Origin: Alistipes sp.
GTDB taxonomy: Bacteria; Bacteroidota; Bacteroidia; Bacteroidales; Rikenellaceae
Direction: 5' to 3'
Length of the DNA stretch: 64,000 nt
Assembly: GCA_017936685.1 (NCBI GenBank)
Contig: JAGBFA010000015.1
Location: forward strand, 62,001-126,000
Shown here piece by piece: positions 53,810 through 62,281 of the stretch. The notes beneath the pieces were generated by a model, which was not told where the DNA came from, did no database searches, and saw only the letters and a program-made list of their open reading frames with translations. The first letter of the stretch is position 1. Each line of letters starts with the position of its first letter. The translations under genes and the position numbers were made by a program.

Positions 53810-54220
53810 ATGATGAACTTACTTTTTATCGACGGCGAGGGCGCAGTAGAGGCTCCCGTTCAGGCGCAAACCAATAATCAGGTCGAGATCATAGAGGTCG
53901 AAGCAGGCAAAGATGGCGTGAAGACCGAGCAGCCGCAGCCCGCAGGAGGCGGCTGGGGATTCTGGATCATGATCCTGCTTATGATCGGCGTGATGTATCT
54001 GTTCATGTGGCGTCCCGAATCGAAGCGTCGCAAGGCCATGGCCAAGTTCCGCGAGGGCTTGAAGAAGGGCGACAAGATCATCACCGCAGGCGGTATCTAC
54101 GGCGTGGTGAAGGAGATCAAGGACAACAGCATTCTCGTAGAGGTGGACAGCAACGTAACGCTGCGCGTCGACAAGAACATGGTCGTTGGCGATCCTTCGC
54201 AGCCTCAGCAGACGAAGTAG
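53810..54220 (+). CDS. yajC: Preprotein translocase accessory subunit YajC
   Basis: A 136-residue Sec accessory protein with one transmembrane helix (WGFWIMILLMIGVMYLFMW) and the cytoplasmic YajC domain (RPESKRRKAMAKFREGLKKGDKIITAGGIYGVVKEIKDNSILVEV). An acidic, Gln-rich N-terminal extension of about 45 residues precedes the helix. Start may be ATG 53810 or 53813. It has its own promoter and terminator, and the usual partner secDF is not in the window. Confidence 0.95.
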   Translation: MMNLLFIDGEGAVEAPVQAQTNNQVEIIEVEAGKDGVKTEQPQPAGGGWGFWIMILLMIGVMYLFMWRPESKRRKAMAKFREGLKKGDKIITAGGIYGVVKEIKDNSILVEVDSNVTLRVDKNMVVGDPSQPQQTK

Positions 54221-54242
54221 TCGTCACAGACAGACAGAAAAC

Positions 54243-54277
54243 AGGCCTTACACTATATGCGTAAGGCCTGATTTTTT
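54243..54277 (+). terminator. Rho-independent terminator after yajC
   Basis: A perfect 9-bp stem (AGGCCTTAC and GTAAGGCCT) with a nine-base loop is followed by GA and six T residues. Confidence 0.9.
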
Positions 54278-54290
54278 ATACTCCGCCATA

Positions 54291-55040
54291 TCAGAAGTCG
54301 AGCAGCCGGTATTTCTGCCGTGTGGCCGACATCGACATCACCTCCTCGAAGTGCCACCACTCGCGGCGATATGGCACCAACCCTGCCTCGCACATCACCT
54401 CCACGAGCAATATGCGATTGTCGGCCGCCTGCTGGGATATGGCACCCCGACGCGCCAGAGCCTCGATATAATTGCGGTAGACATCGATGGTACGGGTCGA
54501 CGGATCGTCGGTATCGGGCGTTGCCTTCACCGAGGCCTCATCGCCGAAGAAATCGAACCCCGTGCCCATGTCGAGCGGCCGGCCGTCGCTGTCGGCAATA
54601 GTCAGGTCGACAGCCACACCGTAGTTGTGACGTCCACCGCGCGACCCGTCGGCCACGAATGCCTCGTTGGGCGTCCCCTCCACCATGCGGCGCATGGTGC
54701 GCTGTACGCTTATGGGACGTGCGGCATCATATATAAGGAGCGTGTAATCGGGATAGCGGCTCTTCAATATGCGTTGCGCCTCGACTACCCTGCGCGCGAA
54801 ATGCGGAAGCAGATAGGCCTTTTCCAGATCGCCGTACATGTCGCGGCCGACGAAATTGTCTTCGGTCGAGTATCGCAACTCGACGAGTATGCCGGCATCG
54901 AGCGACTGTATGTCGACCAGCCCGTACTCCTTCATCTGAGCGTCGAACCCGTCGGCAGAGGGTTGTTGCGCCGCCGCCATGCCCGACAGCATCACAGCGG
55001 TCATCGCCGCCATGGCGCGTTTGCCAATGTGTTGCATCAT
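54291..55040 (-). CDS. D-Ala-D-Ala dipeptidase (VanX/DdpX-like)
   Basis: A 249-residue M15D zinc peptidase with signal peptide MMQHIGKRAMAAMTAVMLSGMAAAQ. The zinc/catalytic motifs are SRGGRHNYGVAVDLTI (SxHxxGxxxD) and EWWHFE, with the Arg in IYDAARPISVQRTMRRMV. The family cleaves D-Ala-D-Ala and acts in murein turnover or dipeptide use; in most Bacteroidetes it is unlinked to vancomycin resistance, and no vanA/H genes are present here. A near-consensus TATATTTA box lies about 20-25 bases upstream on the minus strand. It is convergent with yajC. Confidence 0.9.
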   Translation of the reverse strand: MMQHIGKRAMAAMTAVMLSGMAAAQQPSADGFDAQMKEYGLVDIQSLDAGILVELRYSTEDNFVGRDMYGDLEKAYLLPHFARRVVEAQRILKSRYPDYTLLIYDAARPISVQRTMRRMVEGTPNEAFVADGSRGGRHNYGVAVDLTIADSDGRPLDMGTGFDFFGDEASVKATPDTDDPSTRTIDVYRNYIEALARRGAISQQAADNRILLVEVMCEAGLVPYRREWWHFEEVMSMSATRQKYRLLDF

Positions 55041-55164
55041 CTGTTTACAGTTTATTTACGACGTAAATATAGTAATTTTTCGGCACACGACCGAGGACAA
55101 CAGCGGAAATAGTCAAGCACGGATTTTTAGCTGACGCTCGAAATGGAAAGACATGACCACCCGA

Positions 55165-55350
55165 CTGTCACTCCGAGGAGCCGCAGGCGACGTGGGAGTC
55201 TCGCCAGTGGGAGCGTGCTTGCCGACCAAAACAGAGATTCTCACGTCGCGTGCACAGCACGCTCCTCAGAATGACAGAGTGGGCATTTCAACCACGCACA
55301 TTGTTCACAACCAGATTCTTCGCTACGTTTACACTTCGCTCAGAATGACT
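55165..55350. repeat. REP-like foldback unit pair
   Basis: The block reads CTGTCACTCCGAGGA, hairpin GCC-GCA-GGC, GACGTGGGAGTCTC, a 33-base centre, GAGATTCTCACGTC, hairpin GCGTGC-ACA-GCACGC, TCCTCAGAATGACAG, then GATTCTTCGCTACG...TTCGCTCAGAATGACT. It occupies most of the gap between the VanX-like and PiT genes. Confidence 0.85.
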
Positions 55351-55386
55351 GGCGAGTGGAAATAGTCTCAAAAGCACCACAACCAT

Positions 55387-55506
55387 TTTTTCGTCAAAAG
55401 CGGTTAGTTGCAACGCAACGCAGGAGCGAAGCGATGGGACATACTAACGTATTTCCCATTGCTGAGCGACAAGGCGCGGAAGCAAATGACCGCTTTTCAC
55501 GAAAAA
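55387..55506. repeat. Inverted-end element, copy 2 (120 bp), touching a stop codon
   Basis: The ends TTTTTCGTCAAAAGCGGT and ACCGCTTTTCACGAAAAA match 17 of 18 as inverted repeats. The core hairpin (55430-55463) is AGCGATGGGACATAC, TAAC, GTATTTCCCATTGCT. The right end is next to the stop codon of the PiT gene (55508). Confidence 0.85.
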
Positions 55507-55507
55507 A

Positions 55508-57727
55508 TCACGAAAAATGAACAAAATGCTCAAGCGACTTCATTATATTCCGAGAGTGTAAGACCATGGTCTTGGTCTCGTTGAGAATATTGAAGAACAG
55601 CATGTTGGCAGAGGTGGAGCCACCGGTGTCACGCATACGGCGCAACTGGTTCTTCATGACGGCATCGATGCGGTCGAACAGCTCGTCGCGCATGGCAAGG
55701 ACATCGTCCATGCGGTCGAAACGACGGGTGCGCAACATAGACATGATCTCCTCGAATATGGCCTCTACACGGTCGATGATCTCTTTGAGATCGACTATCT
55801 GCTCCTTGGTAAAGCCCTGGTGATTGTTGTCGATATGCTCGTAGCAGGGACGCGTGATATGCAGCAGAGCCTTGCTCGCCTCGGAGATATAGTCGACAAC
55901 CTGCACGTAATAGTGTCCGGTATTTATGTCGTTGTCCTTGATGGTCTGCAATACGGGCAGCAACTCATACTTCTGCTTGCGCGTCTGCTGGAACAGGGTC
56001 TCCGATTCGTGCACCATCTCTTTGAGTGCCTTGCGGTTCTCCTTGAATACGGCCACTATGGTGCGGTCGTAGATACGCGTCACGCACTCCATTGCCGCCA
56101 GCACCTGCTCGGTGAATCCGATGAGCCGCTTCTCGGGGTCGCGGCCTATCTCGGGCGAGATATCGGTCATCACAGAGTCCGAGGTGTTCTCGCTGTCGCG
56201 CTTGGTAAAATTGCTGTGCACGATCAAGGCTGCGCAGACCACTACCGCCGCAACGATGGCGACAGTGCCTCCGTAGATCAGTATAAGAGTCACGATCAGG
56301 GCGATGATGAATCCGGCCAGGGCTGTCACGAACCAGCCCATAATGACGGTCATAACACCCGTAATGCGGTAAACGGCACTCTCGCGTCCCCATGCACGGT
56401 CGGCCAGCGACGAGCCCATAGCCACCATGAAGACCACATAGGTGGTCGAGAGAGGCAGTTTGAGCGAGGTGGCCAAAGAGATAAGCACGGCGGCACCCGT
56501 CAGGTTGACCGTGGCGCGTATCAGATCGTACATAGCACCGGTGCGCTCATTCTGCGGCAGAGGGACAAACTGGCGGTCGATGAATCTCCTAACGCGCGGC
56601 GGGGTGATACGCGCCGCCCATTCGTTGAGCCGCAACACGCCGCGCACCAGACCGCGCGACATGGCCGTCGAGCCGAAACGCTCGTCGGCGGTCTCGTTCT
56701 GATTCGACAGCGACAGCTCGGTCTGCGTGACCTTCATGGCCTTGCGCGAGGTGAATAGCGTTATGACCATCACCGCACCGGCAGCCAGCATGATCCAGAA
56801 GTTGGCCCGCGTGGGTGTCATCAGACTCTCCATAGTCATCTGGTAATCGCCCGAAGCAGAGGCCAGATTATAGGAGTCGTAGCCGGCCAGCGGCACACCG
56901 ATGAAGTTGACAAGGTCGTTGCCGGCGAATGCGAGCGCGAGCGAGAATGTTCCGGCAAGAATGGTTATTTTCAATATGTTGACACCCATGCGTTGCAGCA
57001 GCCACAGCAATACGCTGCTCGCCGCCCACACAGCGGCCAAGGCGGCAAAAGTGTTAGAGGCAACCCACTCTTCCAGCTGCACGGGCATTATGCCCGAGCC
57101 TTTCAGGCCCTTGAATATGGTGAAATAGACGATGCCCGTCACCGTGATGCCGCACCACAAGGCACCGATACGGCTGAACATGCGGTTGTAGCGGAACGAG
57201 AATATGAGTCGCGATATGAACATCAGTATCTGGCCAGTGAAGAAGGCGATGGCCACCGAGAGCAATATGGCCGAGATTATGGCCATGGCCTTGCCCGAAT
57301 TGATATAGTCGGAGAGATCGGCCAGCGTCAATGTCTCGTCGGCCCAGATGCTCGACAATGCCACTGCCATGGCCGCACCCAGCAGGCCGAATACGAGCGA
57401 AACGGTGGTCGAGGTGGGCAGTCCCAGCGAGTTGAATATGTCGAGCAGGACGATATTGCCGAGCATCATGCCCAGAAACAGCGTCATGATCTGCTCGAAG
57501 GTGAATTGTCCGGGATAGAATACGCCGTTGCGCGCCACCTCCATCATGCCGCTCGATGTCATGACACCGACCAGAATACCTACCGAGGCCACGGTGAGTA
57601 TGACGCGGCGCGAGGCGGCTTTCGAGCCGAAGGCCGAATTGAGGAAGTTGACCGCGTCGTTGGATACGCCGACCACGATTCCGAGAACGGCCAGCAATCC
57701 GAGTGTGATAACGATAAATGTGTACAT
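55508..57727 (-). CDS. PiT-family inorganic phosphate permease with C-terminal PhoU-like domain
   Basis: A 739-residue membrane protein. The N-terminal ~480 residues hold the duplicated PHO4 permease unit: GVSNDAVNFLNSAFGSKAASRRV with the GxNDxxN signature, LGLPTSTTVSLVFGLLGAA, and in the second half LSLATSLKLPLSTTYVVFMVAMGSSLADRAWG. After a linker of several helices, residues about 560-739 are helical and polar, like PhoU, the usual C-terminal addition in this branch. It moves phosphate with H+ or Na+. The ABC-type Pst system is not in the window. The 3' end abuts the repeat element. Confidence 0.9.
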   Translation of the reverse strand: MYTFIVITLGLLAVLGIVVGVSNDAVNFLNSAFGSKAASRRVILTVASVGILVGVMTSSGMMEVARNGVFYPGQFTFEQIMTLFLGMMLGNIVLLDIFNSLGLPTSTTVSLVFGLLGAAMAVALSSIWADETLTLADLSDYINSGKAMAIISAILLSVAIAFFTGQILMFISRLIFSFRYNRMFSRIGALWCGITVTGIVYFTIFKGLKGSGIMPVQLEEWVASNTFAALAAVWAASSVLLWLLQRMGVNILKITILAGTFSLALAFAGNDLVNFIGVPLAGYDSYNLASASGDYQMTMESLMTPTRANFWIMLAAGAVMVITLFTSRKAMKVTQTELSLSNQNETADERFGSTAMSRGLVRGVLRLNEWAARITPPRVRRFIDRQFVPLPQNERTGAMYDLIRATVNLTGAAVLISLATSLKLPLSTTYVVFMVAMGSSLADRAWGRESAVYRITGVMTVIMGWFVTALAGFIIALIVTLILIYGGTVAIVAAVVVCAALIVHSNFTKRDSENTSDSVMTDISPEIGRDPEKRLIGFTEQVLAAMECVTRIYDRTIVAVFKENRKALKEMVHESETLFQQTRKQKYELLPVLQTIKDNDINTGHYYVQVVDYISEASKALLHITRPCYEHIDNNHQGFTKEQIVDLKEIIDRVEAIFEEIMSMLRTRRFDRMDDVLAMRDELFDRIDAVMKNQLRRMRDTGGSTSANMLFFNILNETKTMVLHSRNIMKSLEHFVHFS

Positions 57728-57950
57728 GTTCGTTTTATATAAATTTGGTTATCTCGACATATTCCGGCGGCAGCATCGCGACCCGCCCGATCGTAAGACA
57801 ATTTGCGTACCTCTTCACCGCCAAAGGCATCGATTGCGGCCGCAAGATGCGAACGATTCGTATCGCAAATATATGTCGGTCTGGGCAACCGCAATCGCAA
57901 CATCATCACATTTAACGCAATAGTAATAAATCGGGCAGGCTGTCGCGCAA

Positions 57951-58038
57951 GGTTACAATTAATTAATGATGCGGTCACGATAAATTAACCCTCCGGTCAC
58001 AATTAATTAACGCAAACAGAATTTTTGGACTATCTTTG
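57951..58038 (+). promoter_or_regulatory. Promoter of the SDR-ALDH pair with three 22-bp-spaced direct repeats
   Basis: GGTTACAATTAATTAA (57951), GGTCACGATAAATTAA (57973) and GGTCACAATTAATTAA (57995) lie at an exact 22-bp period, two helical turns, on one face of the DNA. The -7 box TATCTTTG (58031-58038) follows 20 bases after the third repeat, which covers the -33 position. This is the layout of a regulator array binding in tandem. Confidence 0.75.
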
Positions 58039-58059
58039 CAGGTGAAAAGCAGCAAAGTT

Positions 58060-58881
58060 ATGACGAAGATAAAAGACAGATGCGTGCTCATCACGGGCGG
58101 AGCCTCGGGCATAGGCCGCCTGATGGGACGCATGGCACTCGAACGCGGTGCACGGGCACTGCTCATATGGGACATCAACCCCGCCAACATAACCTCCACC
58201 GTCGAGGAGTTTTCGCGCCGGTGGCCCGAACGCGTAAGCGCAGATGCGGTCGACGTAGCCGACAACGAGGCAGTGGCAGCAGCATACGCCCGCGCAAAGG
58301 AGCGGTACGGCACCATCGACATACTGATAAACAATGCCGGCATAGTCACCGGAAACCGCACTTTCGACCGCCAGACGGTCGACGAGATCGAGCGCACGAT
58401 GAACATCAACGCCAAGGCCCCGATGATCGTAGCGTTGCAGGCACTGCCCGACATGATGGCGCGCAACGACGGACATATCTGCAACATCGGCTCCGAGGCA
58501 GGCATGATCTCCAATCCGAAAATGTCGGTCTACGTGGCCAGCAAATGGGCTGTACTGGGCTGGTCGGACTCGGTGCGCATAGAGTTGCGGCAGGCGCGCA
58601 GCCGTGTGCGCATAACCACCGTCGCACCCTACTACATCAATACCGGCATGTTCGACGGTGTCAGCTCGCCCATATTCCCCATACTCGATCCCGAGCGCAC
58701 GGCACGCAAGATAATACGCGCCATAGAGCGCAACCGCGACTTCCGCGGCATACCGCTCGGATTCCACATGATCCGCTTCTGGCAGGGCGTGCTGCCAACA
58801 TCGTGGTTCGACTTCATATTCGGCCGCTGCTTCGGCATATTTTCTGCCATGGATAACTTTACGGGACGCAAACACGCATAA
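58060..58881 (+). CDS. Short-chain dehydrogenase/reductase
   Basis: A 273-residue SDR. The Rossmann motif is VLITGGASGIGRLMGRMAL, followed by DVADNEAVAAAYARAKERYGTIDILINNAGIV, the Ser in CNIGSEAGMISN, and the catalytic Tyr/Lys in VYVASKWAVLGWSDSVRIEL. The C-terminal extension (FHMIRFWQGVLPTSWFDFIFGRCFGIFSAMDNF) has hydrophobic segments and resembles lipid- or retinol-type SDRs. The start is ATG 58060, since the upstream frame runs through the promoter. The aldehyde dehydrogenase gene follows three bases after its stop; the two could oxidise an alcohol to an acid in sequence, perhaps a long-chain lipid. Confidence 0.88.
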   Translation: MTKIKDRCVLITGGASGIGRLMGRMALERGARALLIWDINPANITSTVEEFSRRWPERVSADAVDVADNEAVAAAYARAKERYGTIDILINNAGIVTGNRTFDRQTVDEIERTMNINAKAPMIVALQALPDMMARNDGHICNIGSEAGMISNPKMSVYVASKWAVLGWSDSVRIELRQARSRVRITTVAPYYINTGMFDGVSSPIFPILDPERTARKIIRAIERNRDFRGIPLGFHMIRFWQGVLPTSWFDFIFGRCFGIFSAMDNFTGRKHA

Positions 58882-58884
58882 CTT

Positions 58885-60267
58885 ATGAATATCGACAACA
58901 CGCCGAAAGAGCGCATCGCAGAGATCGTCGCCGGCCAAAGAGAGTTTTTCCGCAGTCACGCGACACTCGACATCGACACGCGCTTGAAAATGCTGCGCCG
59001 TTTGGGCGAGGCTCTGGCCAAGTGGGAGCGGCCGCTGTGCGACGCCTTGCACGCCGATCTGCACAAATCCTACGAGGAGGCCTATCTCACCGAGCTGAGC
59101 ATCGTGCGGGGCGAGATACGCAACCATCTGCGACACCTGAAACGCTGGGCGCGCGACCGACGCCGCGCAACGCCGTTGAAGATGTTTCCCTCGCGCAGCC
59201 GCATCGTGAGCGAGCCGTTGGGCGTAGTGCTGATCGTAGCACCGTGGAACTATCCGGTGCAACTGCTGCTCAACCCGCTCGTCGGAGCCATATCGGCAGG
59301 CTGCACGGCCGTCCTGAAGCCCTCGCCATACACGCCAGCCGTGGCCCGCGTCATCGAGCAGATGATCGCGGAGACATTCGACGAACGATATATAGCCGTC
59401 GTGCAGGGCAATCGCGAGGTCAACTCACAACTGCTCGAACAACGCTACGATCTGATATTCTTCACCGGCAGCCCCTCGCTCGGACGCATCGTCATGCAGG
59501 CCGCGGCACGCAACCTCACGCCGGTGGTCTTGGAGCTCGGCGGCAAGAGTCCGTGCATAGTCGACCAGAAGGCCGACATTGCCGTGGCTGCACGCCGCAT
59601 AGCATGGGGCAAGACACTCAACGCCGGACAGACCTGCATCGCACCCGACTACATCTTGATACACCGCTCGGTCAAGGAGCGTTTCGTCGAGGAGTATGCC
59701 CGGGCGTTACGAGATATGCACGGCGACGATCCACGGCGCAGTCCTCACTTCGTGCGCATGGTCAACGACCGTGCTTTCGAGCGCGTCAGGCAGTATCTTG
59801 CCGACGGGCGCATACGCATAGGCGGAGAGTATGATGCCGCCGAACGTTACATAGCACCCGCACTACTCGACGAGGTGGATCCCTCGTCACCGGTAATGAA
59901 CGACGAGATATTCGGACCGGTGATGCCTATGATCGCGTTCGATGCAATCGACGAGGCCATCGACTTCGTCAACGGCCGCGAGAAGCCGCTGGCACTCTAC
60001 TACTTCGGCCGACGCTCGACAGGCCGGCGCGTCATACGTCTCACCTCGTCGGGCGGAGCCTGCATCAACGACACCATAATGCACATCGCCAACGAGAACA
60101 TACCCTTCGGCGGCGTGGGCAATTCGGGCATGGGCGGCTATCACGGCCGCGACAGCTTCGAAGTATTCTCGCACCGCCGCTCTCTCGTCACAACCCCCAC
60201 GTGGCTCGACCTGCCGTTCCGCTATATGCCCTACCGGCTGTTCCGCTGGGTGAAGAGGATATTATAA
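58885..60267 (+). CDS. Aldehyde dehydrogenase (class 3-like)
   Basis: A 460-residue NAD(P)-dependent aldehyde dehydrogenase of the short class 3/fatty-aldehyde branch. The catalytic Cys251 is in LNAGQTCIAPDY, the general-base Glu217 in VLELGGKSPCIVD, and the cofactor site has IVAPWNYPVQLLLNPLVGAISAG, FFTGSPSLGRIV and GKTLNAG. The C-terminal hydrophobic tail (TTPTWLDLPFRYMPYRLFRWVKRIL) may hold it to the membrane, as in fatty aldehyde dehydrogenases. It is translated just after the SDR, so the pair probably acts on one substrate. Confidence 0.92.
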   Translation: MNIDNTPKERIAEIVAGQREFFRSHATLDIDTRLKMLRRLGEALAKWERPLCDALHADLHKSYEEAYLTELSIVRGEIRNHLRHLKRWARDRRRATPLKMFPSRSRIVSEPLGVVLIVAPWNYPVQLLLNPLVGAISAGCTAVLKPSPYTPAVARVIEQMIAETFDERYIAVVQGNREVNSQLLEQRYDLIFFTGSPSLGRIVMQAAARNLTPVVLELGGKSPCIVDQKADIAVAARRIAWGKTLNAGQTCIAPDYILIHRSVKERFVEEYARALRDMHGDDPRRSPHFVRMVNDRAFERVRQYLADGRIRIGGEYDAAERYIAPALLDEVDPSSPVMNDEIFGPVMPMIAFDAIDEAIDFVNGREKPLALYYFGRRSTGRRVIRLTSSGGACINDTIMHIANENIPFGGVGNSGMGGYHGRDSFEVFSHRRSLVTTPTWLDLPFRYMPYRLFRWVKRIL

Positions 60268-60279
60268 CAGTGGGCATAT

Positions 60280-60553
60280 TGGCCACGCACATCGATCCCA
60301 ACCGGATTCTTCGTTTCACTCAGAATGACAGGGTGGGCATGTCGCGCACAGATTTCTCGCTTACGCTCGAAATGACAAAACGCAAAACTGTCACTCCGAG
60401 GAGCAACACAGTTGCGACGTAGGAGTCTCGCCGGTGGGAGCGTGTTTGACGGCCAAAAGAGAGATTCTCACGTCGCGTGCACAGCACGCTCCTCAGAATG
60501 ACAGGACAGAGGAAATCATCGCACACAGATTCTTCACTACGTTCAGAATGACA
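60280..60553. repeat. REP-like foldback units
   Basis: The block has a GATTCTTCGTTTCACTCAGAATGACAGG unit, then the facing pair (60388-60505): CTGTCACTCCGAGGA, hairpin GCAAC-ACA-GTTGC, GACGTAGGAGTCTC, centre, GAGATTCTCACGTC, hairpin GCGTGC-ACA-GCACGC, TCCTCAGAATGACAG. It ends with GATTCTTCACTACGTTCAGAATGACA. It fills most of the gap between the ALDH and panB genes. Confidence 0.85.
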
Positions 60554-60590
60554 AAACAGTGGGAACAGTCTCCAAAGAACTATGCGCTAA

Positions 60591-60712
60591 TTTTTCGTCA
60601 AAAGCGGTTAGTTGCAACGCGCAACGAAAATTGGGCGGACGGGCTGTACTTGGCGTACTGCCCGTTCGCCCAATCGAGCGAGCGGAAGCAAATGACCGCT
60701 TTTCACGAAAAA
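60591..60712. repeat. Inverted-end element, copy 3 (122 bp), beside a stop codon
   Basis: The ends TTTTTCGTCAAAAGCGGT and ACCGCTTTTCACGAAAAA match 17 of 18. The core hairpin (60630-60674) is ATTGGGCGGACGGGC-T-GTAC, loop, GTAC-T-GCCCGTTCGCCCAAT. It lies 14 bases from the panB stop codon (60727). Confidence 0.85.
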
Positions 60713-60726
60713 GTCACGGAAAAGAA

Positions 60727-61542
60727 TCAATATTGCTCCTTCTCATTGGGAAAATCCCGACTCTTGACATCGGCAACGTATGAGGATACGGCCGAAGACA
60801 TGACGGCGTGGAGATCGGCATAACGGCGAAGGAAACGAGGAGAGAAGTCCTGTGTTATGCCGAAGAGATCGTGAGCCACGAGCACCTGTCCGTCGACACC
60901 GCCTCCGGCTCCGATGCCTATAACGGGAATATGAAGCTCGGAGGCTACGCGTGCGCCTAAGGCTGCGGGGATCTTCTCCAAAACGATTCCGAAGCAGCCG
61001 GCCTCTTCGAGCAGATGGGCGTCGTGCAGAAGTTTGTCGGCCTCGGCCTGCTCCTTGGCGCGAACGTTATAGGTGCCGAACTTGTGTATCGACTGCGGCG
61101 TGAGTCCGAGGTGTCCCATGACCGGAATACCGGCCGAGAGGATACGCTCGACAGATTCGAGCACCTCTGCACCGCCCTCCAACTTGACGGCATCGGCCTC
61201 GGTCTCCTTCATGATGCGTATGGCCGAGTCGAGCGCCACCTTCGAATTGCCCTGATAAGTACCGAACGGAAGATCGACCACCACCAGCGCGCGTTTCACG
61301 GCACGCACCACGGCACGCGCATGGTAGATCATCATATCGAGTGTAATGGGGAGCGTGGTTTCATAACCTGCCATGACATTGGCGGCAGAGTCGCCTACAA
61401 GTATAACGTCGACACCGGCGGCATCGACGATCTTGGCCATCGAATAGTCGTAAGAGGTGAGCATGGCGATCTTCTCACCGCGTTGTTTCATCTCCGTAAG
61501 ACGCAGCGTCGTTACGGCTCTGACAGAACTTTCTACTGACAT
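60727..61542 (-). CDS. panB: 3-methyl-2-oxobutanoate hydroxymethyltransferase
   Basis: A 271-residue enzyme of pantothenate (vitamin B5) synthesis that adds a hydroxymethyl group from methylene-THF to ketoisovalerate. Family motifs: [82 protein letters not shown], and [22 protein letters not shown]. The start at 61542 ([10 protein letters not shown]) fits the promoter box behind it; the longer frame is not used. panC/panD are not adjacent. The C-terminus is next to a repeat element. Confidence 0.96.
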   Translation of the reverse strand: MSVESSVRAVTTLRLTEMKQRGEKIAMLTSYDYSMAKIVDAAGVDVILVGDSAANVMAGYETTLPITLDMMIYHARAVVRAVKRALVVVDLPFGTYQGNSKVALDSAIRIMKETEADAVKLEGGAEVLESVERILSAGIPVMGHLGLTPQSIHKFGTYNVRAKEQAEADKLLHDAHLLEEAGCFGIVLEKIPAALGARVASELHIPVIGIGAGGGVDGQVLVAHDLFGITQDFSPRFLRRYADLHAVMSSAVSSYVADVKSRDFPNEKEQY

Positions 61543-61595
61543 TTTTAATTTGTTTGAGTTTGTACAGCGACGCCGGCACGAGGCCGACATCGCCG

Positions 61596-61603
61596 CAAAG
61601 GTA
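61596..61603 (-). promoter_or_regulatory. -7 box (TACCTTTG) of panB
   Basis: On the minus strand TACCTTTG matches the consensus and lies 53 bases before the ATG; a GTTG-like sequence at about 19 bases further upstream is a weak -33. Confidence 0.55.
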
Positions 61604-61647
61604 AGAAATAAATCGATACGGCAACCACCGGCAGGCGAAAAGCTGCG

Positions 61648-62184
61648 TCAACGATTGCGCCGCCACTCATCGAACAACTGCCACAGCACCACACCGCCCG
61701 ACACAGATACGTTGAGCGAGTGTTTGGTACCTGCCTGCGGTATCTCCACAGCCATGTCGCACATATCGACCGCACGCTGATCGACACCCTCGACCTCGTT
61801 GCCGAAGACGACGGCATAGCTGCGTCCGGGTTGCAGCCGAAGATCGCCCGGCATCACAGCCCCCTCGACCTGCTCGACGGCAACGATCGTGCGTCCCTCG
61901 CGGCGCAGCTGCCCGATGCACTCGCACGTATCGGCATAGTATCGCCACTCGACGCTCATCTCCGCCCCCAGGGCCGTCTTATGTATGTCGCGATTGGGAG
62001 GCGTGGCCGTAATACCGCACAAGGCTATGCTCTCGACAGCGAAAGCATCGGCCGTGCGGAAGAACGATCCGACATTTTGCAGCGAGCGCACGTTGTCCAG
62101 CACCACCACCACCGGCATCTTGCTCATGGCAGCGAACTCCTCTATCGACGGACGATGCAGCTCCTGATTGGTTATCTTTCTCAT
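61648..62184 (-). CDS. SpoU/TrmH-family RNA 2'-O-methyltransferase
   Basis: A 178-residue SPOUT methyltransferase. The trefoil-knot motifs are visible: VVLDNVRSLQNVGSFFRTADAF, ALCGITATPP, VVFGNEVEGVDQRAVD and IPQAGTKHSLNVSVSGGVVLWQ. It probably methylates the ribose of an rRNA or tRNA nucleotide; the exact target cannot be told from sequence. Start at 62184 (MRKITNQELH). A TACATTTG box lies 22 bases upstream on the minus strand. Confidence 0.9.
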   Translation of the reverse strand: MRKITNQELHRPSIEEFAAMSKMPVVVVLDNVRSLQNVGSFFRTADAFAVESIALCGITATPPNRDIHKTALGAEMSVEWRYYADTCECIGQLRREGRTIVAVEQVEGAVMPGDLRLQPGRSYAVVFGNEVEGVDQRAVDMCDMAVEIPQAGTKHSLNVSVSGGVVLWQLFDEWRRNR

Positions 62185-62205
62185 CTGACTAAATTTTTCA
62201 ACCGA

Positions 62206-62213
62206 CAAATGTA
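62206..62213 (-). promoter_or_regulatory. -7 box (TACATTTG) of the SpoU-type gene
   Basis: On the minus strand TACATTTG matches TAnnTTTG, 22 bases before the ATG. No clear -33 element is present. Confidence 0.5.
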
Positions 62214-62281
62214 CTACAAAAAAGCGATACGCGGAAACTCACTGCAACCAACAATAAAATATGACAACATTAACCATACTC

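Noticed and set aside
54291..55040. Vancomycin resistance, from the VanX-like gene
   Set aside because: A stand-alone D-Ala-D-Ala dipeptidase with a signal peptide and no vanA/vanH or sensor genes is a normal envelope or nutrient enzyme in this phylum.
60591..60712. The inverted-end element as an integron attC site
   Set aside because: It is foldback and contains GTTAGTT, but there is no integrase, no cassette array and no consensus R'/R'' pair at both ends.
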